Positions 26,371 through 36,293 are shown, numbered from the stretch's first letter. The stretch: DNA of 64,000 nucleotides from Clostridioides difficile_A (GCA_945909635.1 OX246690.1:2294001-2358000), one strand, 5' to 3'. Program-made: numbers and translations. Notes: generated by a model from the sequence alone, not told the origin.

Positions 26371-27429
26371 TTATCTTATCATCCTTTTAATAATCACAGA
26401 TGCCCAAATTGCTCCTATTGTAACTCCAAAAAATACTTCTATTCCTGCTAAAGCCTTTCCAATTAAACTTGTAGCAACCATATCTCCATAGCCTACTGTA
26501 CTAAATGTAGCCATACTAAAATACCATAAGTCTATATACATTCTAAAAATCTCACTTAATGAATAATCACCTATATTATTTATATTTAAAGCTACAAGTG
26601 TACTATTTGAACTTTGTATGCCTACAAACAAGTATAATAAGGCAAAAACACTTATTATCACTATAATTACTAACAATATATTCCATGGCTTTTCTCCATA
26701 ACCTGTAGTATAACGTGCTACTTGGTCAAAAAATTTCTCAACTAAATAGTCACTGAAAGTAGGATAATCAGAGCGTTTCATTATTTTACTACTATAAATT
26801 CTTTCCTTATAATAATAAAACCCTATCATTTCGTATTCTCCAATTTTTGTTGCTTGATTTCTAGCTATTCTATAATTTATCTTTCCATGCTTATACTCAC
26901 TTTTATCATACTCTACATTTTTTAGTACAAACTTTGTACACATACTAAAAATAATTCCATCCATTCGTGGAAAATTTTCTGCTCTATTAACTACTAAGTC
27001 AGGTCCTTTAAATTTTACTTTTTCAAATATACGGTCATTTATATAGGCTTTACTGAATCTTGTTTTATTAAAATCACAGTTTTCTAGAAATACACCACCA
27101 TTAAAAAACACACTTTTTCTAAATTCTGTATAGTTAAAAATAATATTCTTTTTAAAAATGTATTTTTTAAAATTTACTTTCTCTTTAAATATTACTTCAG
27201 AAAAATTCAATCTTTTGTAATCATAAGTTAATATTTCTTCTGCATTAAATTCATTTTCAAATATAAATCCATCAAATTCACTAATTTCTTCTTTATAAAT
27301 AGTATCCATCATTAGTTGTATATCTTTATCAGACTTATGTTCTTTATGAAAGATACAATATCCAGAAGAATCCGCTTCTCTAGGGCATTTTTTTTGTCCA
27401 TCTATTTTAGATATCCATTTACAGTTCAT
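26371..27429 (-). CDS. Two-helix potassium channel with pentapeptide-like N-terminal domain
   Basis: 352 residues from the ATG at 27429, chosen for TGGAGGA at good spacing; six upstream codons are excluded. The C-terminus has two membrane helices (about 250-272 and 325-347) around a pore loop with the selectivity filter TVGYGDM (about 312-318), as in the Ion_trans_2 family. The N-terminal half carries a Cys/His-containing start (CKWISKIDGQKKCPREADSSGYCIFH) and Phe-containing pentapeptide-like repeats (NCDFNKTRFSKAYINDRIF) that form a beta-helix. The first part may bind a metal. Likely a K+ channel gated by its cytoplasmic domain. Confidence 0.85.
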   Translation of the reverse strand: MNCKWISKIDGQKKCPREADSSGYCIFHKEHKSDKDIQLMMDTIYKEEISEFDGFIFENEFNAEEILTYDYKRLNFSEVIFKEKVNFKKYIFKKNIIFNYTEFRKSVFFNGGVFLENCDFNKTRFSKAYINDRIFEKVKFKGPDLVVNRAENFPRMDGIIFSMCTKFVLKNVEYDKSEYKHGKINYRIARNQATKIGEYEMIGFYYYKERIYSSKIMKRSDYPTFSDYLVEKFFDQVARYTTGYGEKPWNILLVIIVIISVFALLYLFVGIQSSNSTLVALNINNIGDYSLSEIFRMYIDLWYFSMATFSTVGYGDMVATSLIGKALAGIEVFFGVTIGAIWASVIIKRMIR

Positions 27430-27621
27430 AAATATCCTCCAGTACAAAACAATTATTACTATTTTGTATTAGTTTGGATATTATTTTATTTTATATACTT
27501 AAATACTTATAAAATATATATTAACTTGTTCATTTTAAAATTTTTAATATCTTACTTACAAATAAGAGAATAAATTTTATCTATACTTTTATTTCTTTAA
27601 GTAATAAATACAACTTTAAAA

Positions 27622-28266
27622 TTACTTATCATCCTTGAGTAATTTTGTAACTATATTTAGTGCTACTAAGTCATCCATAAATCCTATTGGAAATACAAAA
27701 TCTGGAATAACATCTGTTGATATTACAAAATAAAGTAACATACTTCCAATCAATAAATATTTCTTTATTGTAAGTCCTCCTGTACAAAAGTCAGCATACA
27801 TTTTTCTTAGTCTATCTGTAAATTGACCTTGCTTTTCAATAGAATCTACTTTTTTACTAAAATTATCAAAAAGTAGTTTTTTCCCTTCATCTGTCTGTAC
27901 ATATAATTTGCACTTACTCAATTCTTTTTCAATGTTTCCATTAAAATTCTTATCATTGATTAAATTTGCAAATCCAAGAATATCATCAAAATTACTAAAA
28001 TCACTATCTGTATTAAATATTTGATTATTATTGCTTTTAAATTCATGTCCTGAAGCTTTTAATAACTCTTCTAAATTAATATTTAAATGTATTGCTATCT
28101 TTTCCAAGTGATTTATATTGGGTTTTTGCTTATTATTAGCTATACGAGATATAGTAGCTTTGTCAATTCCACTTTTTTTGCTCAATTCTCCCATTGATAT
28201 ATCTTTTTCTTCTAGCAAAATCTTAAATAAGTCACCGAAATTCCCAACCGCACTATTTTGTTCCAT
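27622..28266 (-). CDS. XRE-HTH protein with C-terminal DUF1232 membrane domain
   Basis: 214 residues from the ATG at 28266, which has AGGTG at 6-nt spacing; an in-frame GTG three codons earlier would overlap that site. An N-terminal Cro/C1 HTH (MGELSKKSGIDKATISRIANNKQKPNINHLEKI) is followed by a linker and a hydrophobic hairpin (KKYLLIGSMLLYFVISTDVIPDFVFPIGFMDDLVAL), the DUF1232/YkvA motif. This is a possible membrane-tethered transcription regulator; the target is unknown. Confidence 0.82.
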   Translation of the reverse strand: MEQNSAVGNFGDLFKILLEEKDISMGELSKKSGIDKATISRIANNKQKPNINHLEKIAIHLNINLEELLKASGHEFKSNNNQIFNTDSDFSNFDDILGFANLINDKNFNGNIEKELSKCKLYVQTDEGKKLLFDNFSKKVDSIEKQGQFTDRLRKMYADFCTGGLTIKKYLLIGSMLLYFVISTDVIPDFVFPIGFMDDLVALNIVTKLLKDDK

Positions 28267-28449
28267 CCTTTTCACCTGCTTTATTATGATTGGTTTTATA
28301 TTATTAATATGATTGTTCTGTTACTTAGGTGTTGTATGATGTTGAAATTTTATCAACAATTTATTGGTTTATCTGTAACAATTTATCCATTTTTACAATA
28401 CTATAACTAATATAAGTACAAAATTTAAGAGAAAGGATGTTAATCTGCT

Positions 28450-29073
28450 GTGATTGAATCAATTTTATTAGTGACTTCTCTTTGTATAGATGCCTTTGTA
28501 ACAAGCTTTGGATATGGCGTAAATAAAGTTAAAGTTCCTTTATATTCAAATATAATTATTAGTGTAGTCTGTTCAGCTATTTTAGCAATATCACTTTTTG
28601 CAGGTACAATCGTTAGAGATTTTTTACCTCAAAATATAACAATGTTAATATGTTTCTTTATCTTATTTTTATTAGGAAGTGCTCGACTAATTGAAAGCTT
28701 TTTTAAATCTTATTTTAAGAAAAAATCCATACATTCAAAAGATTATAAACTTAATATGTTAGACCTTAAACTAAATTTTAATGTAAGCATTGAACCTGAT
28801 ACTTTAGATACAAGTAAATCTAAAATACTTAAGTCCGCTGAAGCATTTACACTTGCTATTGCTCTAAGTCTAGATGGATTAGCAATTGGATTTGGTAGTG
28901 GTCTTGTAGGAGTAAATTATATACAAGTTATTCTATTTTCTTTACTCTCAAATATAATTGCAGTTCTACTTGGTTCCTTACTAGGAAATGTATTTGTTAA
29001 AAAAATAAATCTAAACTTATCTTGGTTAAGTGGTTTAATACTGTTGGTCATTGGATTTATGAAGATATGTTAA
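28450..29073 (+). CDS. YtaF/MntP-like membrane protein
   Basis: 207 residues, six membrane helices in two homologous halves. Each half carries an aspartate motif: LCIDAFVTSFGYG (about 12-24) and LSLDGLAIGFGSG (about 139-151), the pattern of the MntP/YtaF group. MntP exports Mn2+; YtaF is a sporulation-associated relative. The start is GTG at 28450 with AAAGGATG upstream. Substrate not proven. Confidence 0.82.
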   Translation: MIESILLVTSLCIDAFVTSFGYGVNKVKVPLYSNIIISVVCSAILAISLFAGTIVRDFLPQNITMLICFFILFLLGSARLIESFFKSYFKKKSIHSKDYKLNMLDLKLNFNVSIEPDTLDTSKSKILKSAEAFTLAIALSLDGLAIGFGSGLVGVNYIQVILFSLLSNIIAVLLGSLLGNVFVKKINLNLSWLSGLILLVIGFMKIC

Positions 29074-29124
29074 TAAAGAAGCTATCTAAAAATAAAATTT
29101 TATCTTTAGATAGCTTCTTTTGTG
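29074..29124. terminator. Bidirectional terminator
   Basis: AAGAAGCTATCTAAA and TTTAGATAGCTTCTT form a 15-bp stem between the convergent YtaF-like and MutS2-like genes. Confidence 0.85.
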
Positions 29125-29127
29125 TTT

Positions 29128-31044
29128 TTATATTTGTTTTCTATTTTCTCTAATTTCTTTCTGAATCTTTTTAAGAGCTTTCTTTGAACCTCTCTGAATG
29201 TCTTTTTCTAATTTTCTATCTTCAAAACTAGTAAACAAGGTATCCAAATCATATCCTTCTGGATATAATTCTGACGCTTTTATACTAAGTTCCAATCTTT
29301 TTATGTTTACTGAAATAAAATCATCTTTAAATAATACTTCTACATTATTAAACTTGTCTGTTGGTTTATATACAACCCCAAAATCATTTTCATCTAATAA
29401 TTTTACCTTATCTCCTACATTATAATCTGTATAGTTTGAAATAATTTCAGAGTTTTTATTTTCTTCAACATTCGATTGTAATTTACTTCTTTTAACTAAG
29501 TCTAAATTATAGTTTCTATCAATTATATATTCTTTAGCTCTCTCTAGTACTCTATTTTTTATTCCCATTTTTTTTGAAATAAAAAGAGCATTACTATCCT
29601 CAGATTTTCCTATAGTCAACTTATACATTGGTTCTAAAGTTTCTTTATCAAACATCATACCAGCATTTTCGAACTCTGGATGTAAATTAGCAAATTTCTT
29701 TATCTCTCCATAATGAGTTGATGCTATTGTTATACATCCCATTCTGTAAAACTCTTCTAATAATGATATTGCTAATCCTGAACCTTCATTAGGTTCAGTT
29801 CCACTTCCTATCTCATCAAATAGAACAAGAGTAGAATTATTTGATGAACTCATAATCTCTGCGATATTTTTTATGTGTGATGAAAAAGTACTTAATGCAT
29901 TTTCAATACTTTGATTATCTCCTATATCCACAAAAACTTTTTCAAATACACTAAATTCACTGCCTTCTTTTGCAGAAATATCAAATCCACATTGAACCAT
30001 TAAAGTTAATAATCCAACAGTCTTAAGAGTTACAGTTTTCCCTCCTGCATTAGGTCCTGTTATTACAAGACTTCTGTAGTCTTTTCCTATTTCAAAATCT
30101 AAAGGTACAACATCTCCTGTTAGAAGAGGATGTTTACCTTTAATTATTTTTATATAGCCATTATTATTTATTTTCGGAGTAATACCTTTTATTTTTTGAC
30201 TATACTTAGCTTTTGCAAATACCATATCATATTCAGAAAGTATTTCTATATTTAATTTTATCTGATTTATCTTATCAAATATAAGTTCTGTTAAATAAGA
30301 TAAGATTTTATATTCTTCAATGGTCTCATCAGCTTTTAACATAGTCAATTCTGTACTTAGATTTGAAACACTTATAGGTTCAATAAATACAGTATTTCCC
30401 TTTGATGAGGTGTCTAATATAGTACCATCAACTTCATTTTTGTAGGAAGCTTTAATTGGTATTACATATCTATCATTTCTTTTACTTATTATAAACTCTT
30501 GTATATATTTTTTATTTATAGTTGATGTTATAAATTTATTTAGTCTATCTTTTATCTTTCCTTCTGTAATTTCTATATTTCTTCTTACTTTTTTTAATTC
30601 TTTACTAGCATTAGAATCGACTTTATTCGATTTTATACAGTAATTTATTTCATCTTCTATATTTTTACATTCTGTTATATTTAAAGCATAGGAACTTAAT
30701 GTAGGTGAATAAAATTCTTTTTCTAGCATAAAAGCTTTAATCTTCCTACATCCTCTTAAAAAATCTTCAATATTTACAAGTTCAATTGGTTCTATTATCA
30801 TTCCTTTTTCAATTTTGTCTATTGTAGAACCTGCATTAAACAATCCTTCAAGTGGTATATGATTGCTATTTTCAATTATCTTTCTAGCTTCTTTATTTTC
30901 TGCTAACTTTCTTCTTACTACTCCAATATTACCACTAGGAGTTAATTTATCTATCAGATTTTTTCCAAGTGAGCTTACACAATATGCTTTTATTAACTCT
31001 TTAACTTCGTTTAGTTGTAATCTTTCAAATGTATTACTATTCAT
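29128..31044 (-). CDS. MutS2-like ATPase without Smr domain
   Basis: 638 residues, against about 780 for standard MutS2. The N-terminal core/lever region (about 1-300) precedes an ABC-type ATPase with Walker A GPNAGGKT (about 328-335), the signature-like ENALSTFSSH and Walker B LVLFDEIGSGTEP (about 402-414). The protein ends after a lysine-rich helix (KKALKKIQKEIRENRKQI) with no C-terminal Smr nuclease domain. MutS2 proteins act on branched DNA or on collided ribosomes; without Smr this may be a regulatory paralogue. The start is ATG with a GGAGAAAA site. Confidence 0.88.
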   Translation of the reverse strand: MNSNTFERLQLNEVKELIKAYCVSSLGKNLIDKLTPSGNIGVVRRKLAENKEARKIIENSNHIPLEGLFNAGSTIDKIEKGMIIEPIELVNIEDFLRGCRKIKAFMLEKEFYSPTLSSYALNITECKNIEDEINYCIKSNKVDSNASKELKKVRRNIEITEGKIKDRLNKFITSTINKKYIQEFIISKRNDRYVIPIKASYKNEVDGTILDTSSKGNTVFIEPISVSNLSTELTMLKADETIEEYKILSYLTELIFDKINQIKLNIEILSEYDMVFAKAKYSQKIKGITPKINNNGYIKIIKGKHPLLTGDVVPLDFEIGKDYRSLVITGPNAGGKTVTLKTVGLLTLMVQCGFDISAKEGSEFSVFEKVFVDIGDNQSIENALSTFSSHIKNIAEIMSSSNNSTLVLFDEIGSGTEPNEGSGLAISLLEEFYRMGCITIASTHYGEIKKFANLHPEFENAGMMFDKETLEPMYKLTIGKSEDSNALFISKKMGIKNRVLERAKEYIIDRNYNLDLVKRSKLQSNVEENKNSEIISNYTDYNVGDKVKLLDENDFGVVYKPTDKFNNVEVLFKDDFISVNIKRLELSIKASELYPEGYDLDTLFTSFEDRKLEKDIQRGSKKALKKIQKEIRENRKQI

Positions 31045-31562
31045 TATTTTTTCTCCTTTATTTATAAGTCATAGGCTTTTAAATCCCCATACCATTTACT
31101 CTGATAATAGTTATTTTGTGAACGACTTAATAAACAAGGAGTTATTCTGCATCAAACTCCTTATTTATTAAGAAGCTTAACCCCGGACTCATTACTATTA
31201 GTATTTTTCTTCATAAAAAACTGCTCCTTTTCTATTTTTACTTAATCATTTATCTTGGTGCTCCTAATATTATTTCATAGATTCCATCTTCATGTCAATA
31301 AAAATAATTTCATTGATATTTTTGCATAATAAAAATTGTACTTCATCAAGAATCCATAAATACTTATACTCATTATATCCTTATTTTTCAACACACTTTT
31401 TAAACTTTCTATTTATTGTATTAACATAATCTCTTCATTTGCATTTTATATTCTTTTATGAGAACAAAAAAATAGCTAATAATAGTAAAACAATTTTACA
31501 TGCTCTAACAAAATCAGCTATTTATAATCTAATATAATTTTAATCTTTCTTAACTTTGAAAA
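31045..31562. other. 518-bp intergenic region with a large hairpin
   Basis: No ORF is supportable. CTTAATAAACAAGGAGTT (31126-31143) pairs with AACTCCTTATTTATTAAG (31155-31172), 17 of 18 positions, 11-nt loop. It lies 80-120 nt upstream of the MutS2-like start and has no T-tract. The RtcB terminator (31463-31524) lies at the other end. The rest is AT-rich and featureless. Confidence 0.55.
31463..31524 (-). terminator. Terminator of the RtcB gene
   Basis: AAATAGCT (31470-31477) pairs with AGCTATTT (31516-31523). The minus strand continues into TTTTTTTGTTC. Confidence 0.7.
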
Positions 31563-32630
31563 TTAACCTTTATAAGTAATCAGTGGCTTCATAGTTGCCA
31601 CTACTTGAATAAGCTTATACTCTATCAAACTTTCAATAATTTGTTCTATATTTTTATAAGCTTCTGGAGCCTCTTGAAATAATAAATTTATATCATTACA
31701 TATAATATGGCTTTTAAATTTAGTTTGTTTTATGTTGTCTTTATTATACTTGTTTTTAAGACGAGATTTACAAATTGAACGAGACCATTTTCTACCAGCT
31801 CCATGTGACAGAGAATATAAAGATATCTCTGTATTTTCAGTAGGCATAACTATATATGATAAACTCCCTCTCGAACCTGGTATAATTACAGCTCCACTTT
31901 CACTTGAAACAGCGCCTTTCCTATGTATAAATTTATCTTGTCTTTTCTCTATAAAATTATGATTTATAGATAATATCTTTTCAATATTTCCAGATGTACC
32001 TATTGATTGCATAATTTTTTTACTGACAGCTTCACGATTACGTTCTGCCCAAATTAAAGCCTTATCATGACTTTCCATATACGCTCTTGCTTTATCACTT
32101 TCAACCTCAATACCATTTTTATTATAAAATTTATTCAAAATAGTTTCTCCATAATTTCTTGAGCCACAGTGGACCAACATCATTATATCATCAGTTGATA
32201 ATCTTAATTGTTCAAATTCTTCTTTATTATAAACTTCATTTACACACTGAAACTCTACAAAATGATTTCCACTTCCAATAGTTCCCAAATTTAAAATTGG
32301 ACATTCTTCTTCATATATATCTGCTATTTCTATATCTGATAAGTCTTTAATCTTATCAAGAGATTTAATCCATCTTTCTTTTTTAAATTTCTTTTTTGAA
32401 ATCCCAATTTTAAATAAGGTCATTCCACATCCTATATCATTTCCAATTATATGTGGATAAATAAAGTCACTAGTTTCAACAGCTAGACCAACAGGTATTT
32501 TACCTGCATGTAAATCAGGTAATCCTACTATTTTTAAAACTCCATTTAAGTTTGAAATATCTTCAAGCTGTTTCTTTGCTATATCTTCAATCCAACACTT
32601 ATTGCTTGCTATTATTTTTATTTCACTCAT
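31563..32630 (-). CDS. rtcB: RtcB-family RNA ligase
   Basis: 355 residues, on the short side for the family. The metal- and guanylate-site motifs are present: LPDLHAGKIPVGLAV, IIGNDIGCGM (Cys ligand, about 61-70), GTIGSGNHFVEF (about 116-127), LVHCGSRNYGE, SINHNF, IIPGSRGSLSYIV and SLSHGAGRKWSR (histidine guanylated in RtcB). RtcB joins 2',3'-cyclic phosphate or 3'-phosphate RNA ends to 5'-OH ends using GTP and Mn2+, in tRNA or rRNA repair. No archease gene is adjacent. Confidence 0.9.
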   Translation of the reverse strand: MSEIKIIASNKCWIEDIAKKQLEDISNLNGVLKIVGLPDLHAGKIPVGLAVETSDFIYPHIIGNDIGCGMTLFKIGISKKKFKKERWIKSLDKIKDLSDIEIADIYEEECPILNLGTIGSGNHFVEFQCVNEVYNKEEFEQLRLSTDDIMMLVHCGSRNYGETILNKFYNKNGIEVESDKARAYMESHDKALIWAERNREAVSKKIMQSIGTSGNIEKILSINHNFIEKRQDKFIHRKGAVSSESGAVIIPGSRGSLSYIVMPTENTEISLYSLSHGAGRKWSRSICKSRLKNKYNKDNIKQTKFKSHIICNDINLLFQEAPEAYKNIEQIIESLIEYKLIQVVATMKPLITYKG

Positions 32631-32669
32631 ACTTTGCTCCTTTTTAATATGTTCCTGCCTTTAAAAAGT

Positions 32670-32706
32670 AGCAAAAAGCTGTGACTTTTAGCCACAGCTT
32701 TTTATT
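32670..32706 (-). terminator. Terminator of the kinase-like gene
   Basis: AAAAAGCTGTG (32674-32684) pairs with CACAGCTTTTT (about 32693-32703). T-runs lie on both sides, so it can act in either direction. Confidence 0.85.
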
Positions 32707-32879
32707 CTAAATTACAAAAGCAGGTGGCTATTTGTTAAAATATTCTTAGATGTTTGATACCTCATTATTTTTTTCTAACATAATAACCACTTCCTCTCAT
32801 AATTTATGACTAAACTAAATTTTCTATCTATATGTATATTGTTCATAGATATTGCTTTTAAATATGTAATATATAGTTT

Positions 32880-33851
32880 TTATATTATAGAGCTGATAAT
32901 AATCATTGAAATCATAACTATTGCTAGACCAGCAACAACAAGTTTTTTATGTAATTTTTTTCTCACTTTAATTTTTTCTTCTTTTTTTATCTGTACGACT
33001 TTTTCTTGTTTCTCTTCTTTTTTCTCATCTTCAACTTCTATATAAGCTTTTTCATACATTACTTTACTTAAATCAACAATAATATCATTGGCTCTAGTAT
33101 ACTTGTTATTTCTACCAAGAAGCCTCTTTATAACGTTTATAAGTTCTGTATTCCCATTAATTGCTTTTATACTATTCCAATCTAATCCTTTATCAATAGA
33201 CTGTAATATTTTTTCTTCTGAATTCGATTCTCCAAAAGGTAATTTTTTAAATATTGACTCAAATAAAATAAGCCCTGTCGCAAAAAAATCACTTTCTTTA
33301 TCGGTATAATTTATACATAGTTGATGTGGGCATAAATACCTTCTATTTCCATAACTTCTCGTATTAACCCCATTATTTGCTTTTGTAATTCCAAAATCAC
33401 AAACCTTGATATTATATTCTGTATCTACTATTATACTACTTGATTTTAAACTACCATGATATGAATGATTTCTATGTATCATTTCTAAAGCTTTTAAAAC
33501 TTGTATCATTATATTTACAATTGCTTCTAAATGAAGATAATTCCCTAGAATTAATTCATCTAATCCGATACCATTAAAGTCTTCACTTACAACATAATAC
33601 AGTGTTGTTTCTTCTGTACAATGAATTCCAACATCTATTATTTTTAGTATATAAGGAGAGTTTATTTCATCTAAAGCAGTACTTTCATCAATTAAATTTG
33701 AAACAAAATCCCCACAGATATAATTATTGTGCTTTATGACTTTTATTAGCACATTTTTTCTGTAAAAAACATCTCTAGCTTTATAGATTTTGTTAATTTC
33801 TAAAACGTCATCAGAATTTACTACCTCATATCTATTGCCTATAAAATTCAA
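32880..33851 (-). CDS. Hanks-type serine/threonine kinase-like membrane protein (likely catalytically impaired)
   Basis: 323 residues from a TTG at 33851, chosen because GAGGAGGTGAC precedes it by 8 nt; the ATG seven codons earlier overlaps that site. Kinase fold about 5-265: a lysine at KNVLIKVIKH, DFG as VCDFGITK and GNRRYLCPHQL in the activation segment. The catalytic-loop HRD is YHGSLKSSS: HRD Asp is Ser, and the Mg-binding Asn is also Ser. The glycine loop is poor. A basic linker and a single membrane helix (about 300-320) end the protein, with no PASTA domains outside. It resembles the second, non-PrkC kinase known in C. difficile. Confidence 0.85.
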   Translation of the reverse strand: MNFIGNRYEVVNSDDVLEINKIYKARDVFYRKNVLIKVIKHNNYICGDFVSNLIDESTALDEINSPYILKIIDVGIHCTEETTLYYVVSEDFNGIGLDELILGNYLHLEAIVNIMIQVLKALEMIHRNHSYHGSLKSSSIIVDTEYNIKVCDFGITKANNGVNTRSYGNRRYLCPHQLCINYTDKESDFFATGLILFESIFKKLPFGESNSEEKILQSIDKGLDWNSIKAINGNTELINVIKRLLGRNNKYTRANDIIVDLSKVMYEKAYIEVEDEKKEEKQEKVVQIKKEEKIKVRKKLHKKLVVAGLAIVMISMIIISSII

Positions 33852-33974
33852 CCATGTCACCTCCTCATACATTTTATATAACTAAATCTATTTACAATTA
33901 TACCAATATATAGGAATATTTTCTATATATTAATGACTCTAATATCAAAACAAGAGTCAATAATGTTACTTTTA

Positions 33975-34020
33975 TACAAAAAAAACAAGAAAGTCAGAGG
34001 CTTCCTTGTTTTTTTGTATA
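33975..34020 (-). terminator. Terminator of the VanW-family gene
   Basis: ACAAAAAAACAAG and CTTGTTTTTTTGT pair around AAAGTCAGAGGCTTC. A T-run is present on either strand. Confidence 0.8.
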
Positions 34021-34041
34021 AATATCACTTTAAAAAATGAT

Positions 34042-35301
34042 TTATTTTTTTAGTTCTTTATAGGAACTATTTGATATATGTTCTTTTTTTATTACATTTC
34101 CATTTGAATCTTTAAATATTCTATATGTAGAATACTTATTTTGACCAGTCTGTTTTACTTCTATTGATATATTAGGTTTGTCACTAGAGTTACCATATAT
34201 TACTGATGATACACTTCCTCCACCTGCATAGTTTTTAATATATACAGGATGGTCATATGAATTTTTAAACTTTAAGTTTAATCCTCCATCACTTACAGTA
34301 GCATCTCTTCCTTTTGGCACATACGTTGATGCAGACGAATGATTTGTGACTTGAGTTATCTCCATTCCTGAGATAAGAGCAGCGTTATAAATTGTTGAAG
34401 ATGTCTGGCAAACACCTCCACCTGCTGATTGTTCTAATTTCCCATAAACTATAACTGGTGCATCCTTATAACCATTAGCCTTATTGCTAGGTCCTGTAAG
34501 CTTATTATATGAAAACTCTTCACCTGGCATTAATAATACATCACTAGTTTTTCTTGCTGATAGACCTACATTATATGACCTTCCTTCTACAGCCTGAGAA
34601 TAAGTGGTTGAATATTGACCTATAACAGAATTCACAGTTTTTACTTGCTCAGTTGTTATGTCTGGTTTTTGAAGATTTACTTTAAGTTCTAAAGACTTAT
34701 GCTCTTTATTCTTTATCATATTATATATAGATTCTTTGTTTGCTGCTAAATCAAACTCTCTTCCTACAACAGAATCTGTATAATTCAATCCTCCACTTCC
34801 AACACTAATAGAAGCATTTTTCATTTTGACATTGATACTATCTGCTATAGATGATACTTTTGAACTAAGCTTTGCCTCATCATAACTGGATTCTATTTTT
34901 AGAGCTAGCTTATTTATTCTTATATCAATATATTTTTTTAAGTTTTGAAAGTAAGAGCCTTTTTTTGTAGTCTCATATGCATTTTTTACAACTTCTTCTG
35001 TATTATATCTTAAGTCAATATCTTTTGGAGATATTGTATATTTTTTCCCATCATAACTAAGATTTAAATCTTCTGGAATATACTTACCTGTTATAGCTTT
35101 TAATGCTTCTTCCTTAGTCATATCAGATACATTTATTCCTTCTATATACACATTTTTAGCGATTTTCCCATTATACAGAAATTTGTTATTAAAAAAATAA
35201 GTAAATCCTCCTATAGCTACAACTAAAATTGCTAACACTATTATAAGATTTCTCTTTCTTTCTTTTCCTAATCTTGAAACCCTTGTTGCACTTCTGCCCA
35301 T
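34042..35301 (-). CDS. VanW-family cell-wall protein
   Basis: 419 residues. A basic N-terminus and one membrane helix (about 18-36) anchor an extracellular protein. A peptidoglycan-binding (PG_binding_4-like) region spans about 55-220. The VanW domain follows (about 225-360): RKTSDVLLMPGEEFSYNKLTGP, GGGVCQTSSTIYNAAL and TYVPKGRDATVSDGG. VanW proteins are linked to glycopeptide-resistance clusters and wall metabolism, but their reaction is not established. No van genes are nearby. GAGGTGA precedes the ATG. Confidence 0.9.
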   Translation of the reverse strand: MGRSATRVSRLGKERKRNLIIVLAILVVAIGGFTYFFNNKFLYNGKIAKNVYIEGINVSDMTKEEALKAITGKYIPEDLNLSYDGKKYTISPKDIDLRYNTEEVVKNAYETTKKGSYFQNLKKYIDIRINKLALKIESSYDEAKLSSKVSSIADSINVKMKNASISVGSGGLNYTDSVVGREFDLAANKESIYNMIKNKEHKSLELKVNLQKPDITTEQVKTVNSVIGQYSTTYSQAVEGRSYNVGLSARKTSDVLLMPGEEFSYNKLTGPSNKANGYKDAPVIVYGKLEQSAGGGVCQTSSTIYNAALISGMEITQVTNHSSASTYVPKGRDATVSDGGLNLKFKNSYDHPVYIKNYAGGGSVSSVIYGNSSDKPNISIEVKQTGQNKYSTYRIFKDSNGNVIKKEHISNSSYKELKK

Positions 35302-35540
35302 AACTTCACCTCATTTTAACACTAACTTAATTTTGCCTAATAGAGTTTCCATTTCAAAACTACTTTAGATTATATTTGAATAGCTTTTTTTAAACAAGGA
35401 ATTTAATCAAATGTAACTTTATTGTAAATTTATGTCTTATAATTAGTTTTATTTTTGATATTTTTTTATTATATTTTTTTATTATTTCTTAATAAAAAAA
35501 TCAAGGATTTTATAATAATTAGTTTAAATTATATTAAAAT

Positions 35541-36170
35541 TTAAATATAACCTATCACTGGATAATGGTCTGACAAGTAAATTTTTTCTACTTCATATCC
35601 CTTTAACTCAACATTTTTATTAACAAAAATGTAATCTATCCTAGATTTTGATTTTTCAAATGTAGATAGATGAGACTTAGCTAGTGAAATGGCAATATCA
35701 TTAAACATGCTTAAAAAGACATTTTCCTCATTAAAGTCACCACACAAAACAACTATCCCCACTAATCTGTTTCTATAGTCTATTATTTCATCTAATTGTT
35801 TTGCTCTTTCTTGTCTATCAAGACCCAAGTGAGTATTTATTATATTTACTATTCTTCCATATTCATCTATAGTCATACAAAGTGCTCCTCGTTGTTCTTT
35901 TTTGCTAGTTAGGAAAAAATGATTGCTGTTTAATATTTTAAATTTTGTAAACGTGCAAATACCATATATCATACTTACTTTTTTTACGTTTGTAGCAAAT
36001 ACACCATCCATATTTAAAACAGTTTTTAAAGCTAAAAATTGAGGATATAATACTTCTTGCAAACAAATTACATCACACTCCAACTGTTTTAAATATGTTC
36101 CCATTTTAGTTAGAGTTAATCTATTATTTGAATCCATACCTTTATGAATATTGTAGGTTACTATTTTCAT
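35541..36170 (-). CDS. Endonuclease/exonuclease/phosphatase (EEP) family hydrolase
   Basis: 209 residues, a compact DNase I-like fold. Motifs: TYNIHKG (4-10), CLQEVLYPQ (Glu metal ligand, about 35-43), INTHLGLDRQER (about 109-120), GDFNEEN (about 143-149), SRIDYIFVN and LSDHYPV (about 199-205). These are the complete metal/catalytic set. Substrates of the family range from DNA to phosphoinositides, and nothing here decides. No signal peptide, so it is cytoplasmic. AGAGGTGATATT precedes the ATG. Confidence 0.87.
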   Translation of the reverse strand: MKIVTYNIHKGMDSNNRLTLTKMGTYLKQLECDVICLQEVLYPQFLALKTVLNMDGVFATNVKKVSMIYGICTFTKFKILNSNHFFLTSKKEQRGALCMTIDEYGRIVNIINTHLGLDRQERAKQLDEIIDYRNRLVGIVVLCGDFNEENVFLSMFNDIAISLAKSHLSTFEKSKSRIDYIFVNKNVELKGYEVEKIYLSDHYPVIGYI

Positions 36171-36293
36171 AATAATATCACCTCTTATGTAATATAATAC
36201 TTATTAAAGTTTAAACTTATTTATTTTTCACTTAATAACATTACTTAGCTTATAAAATCAATTACTTATTTAATTACTTATAAACTTTATCAC

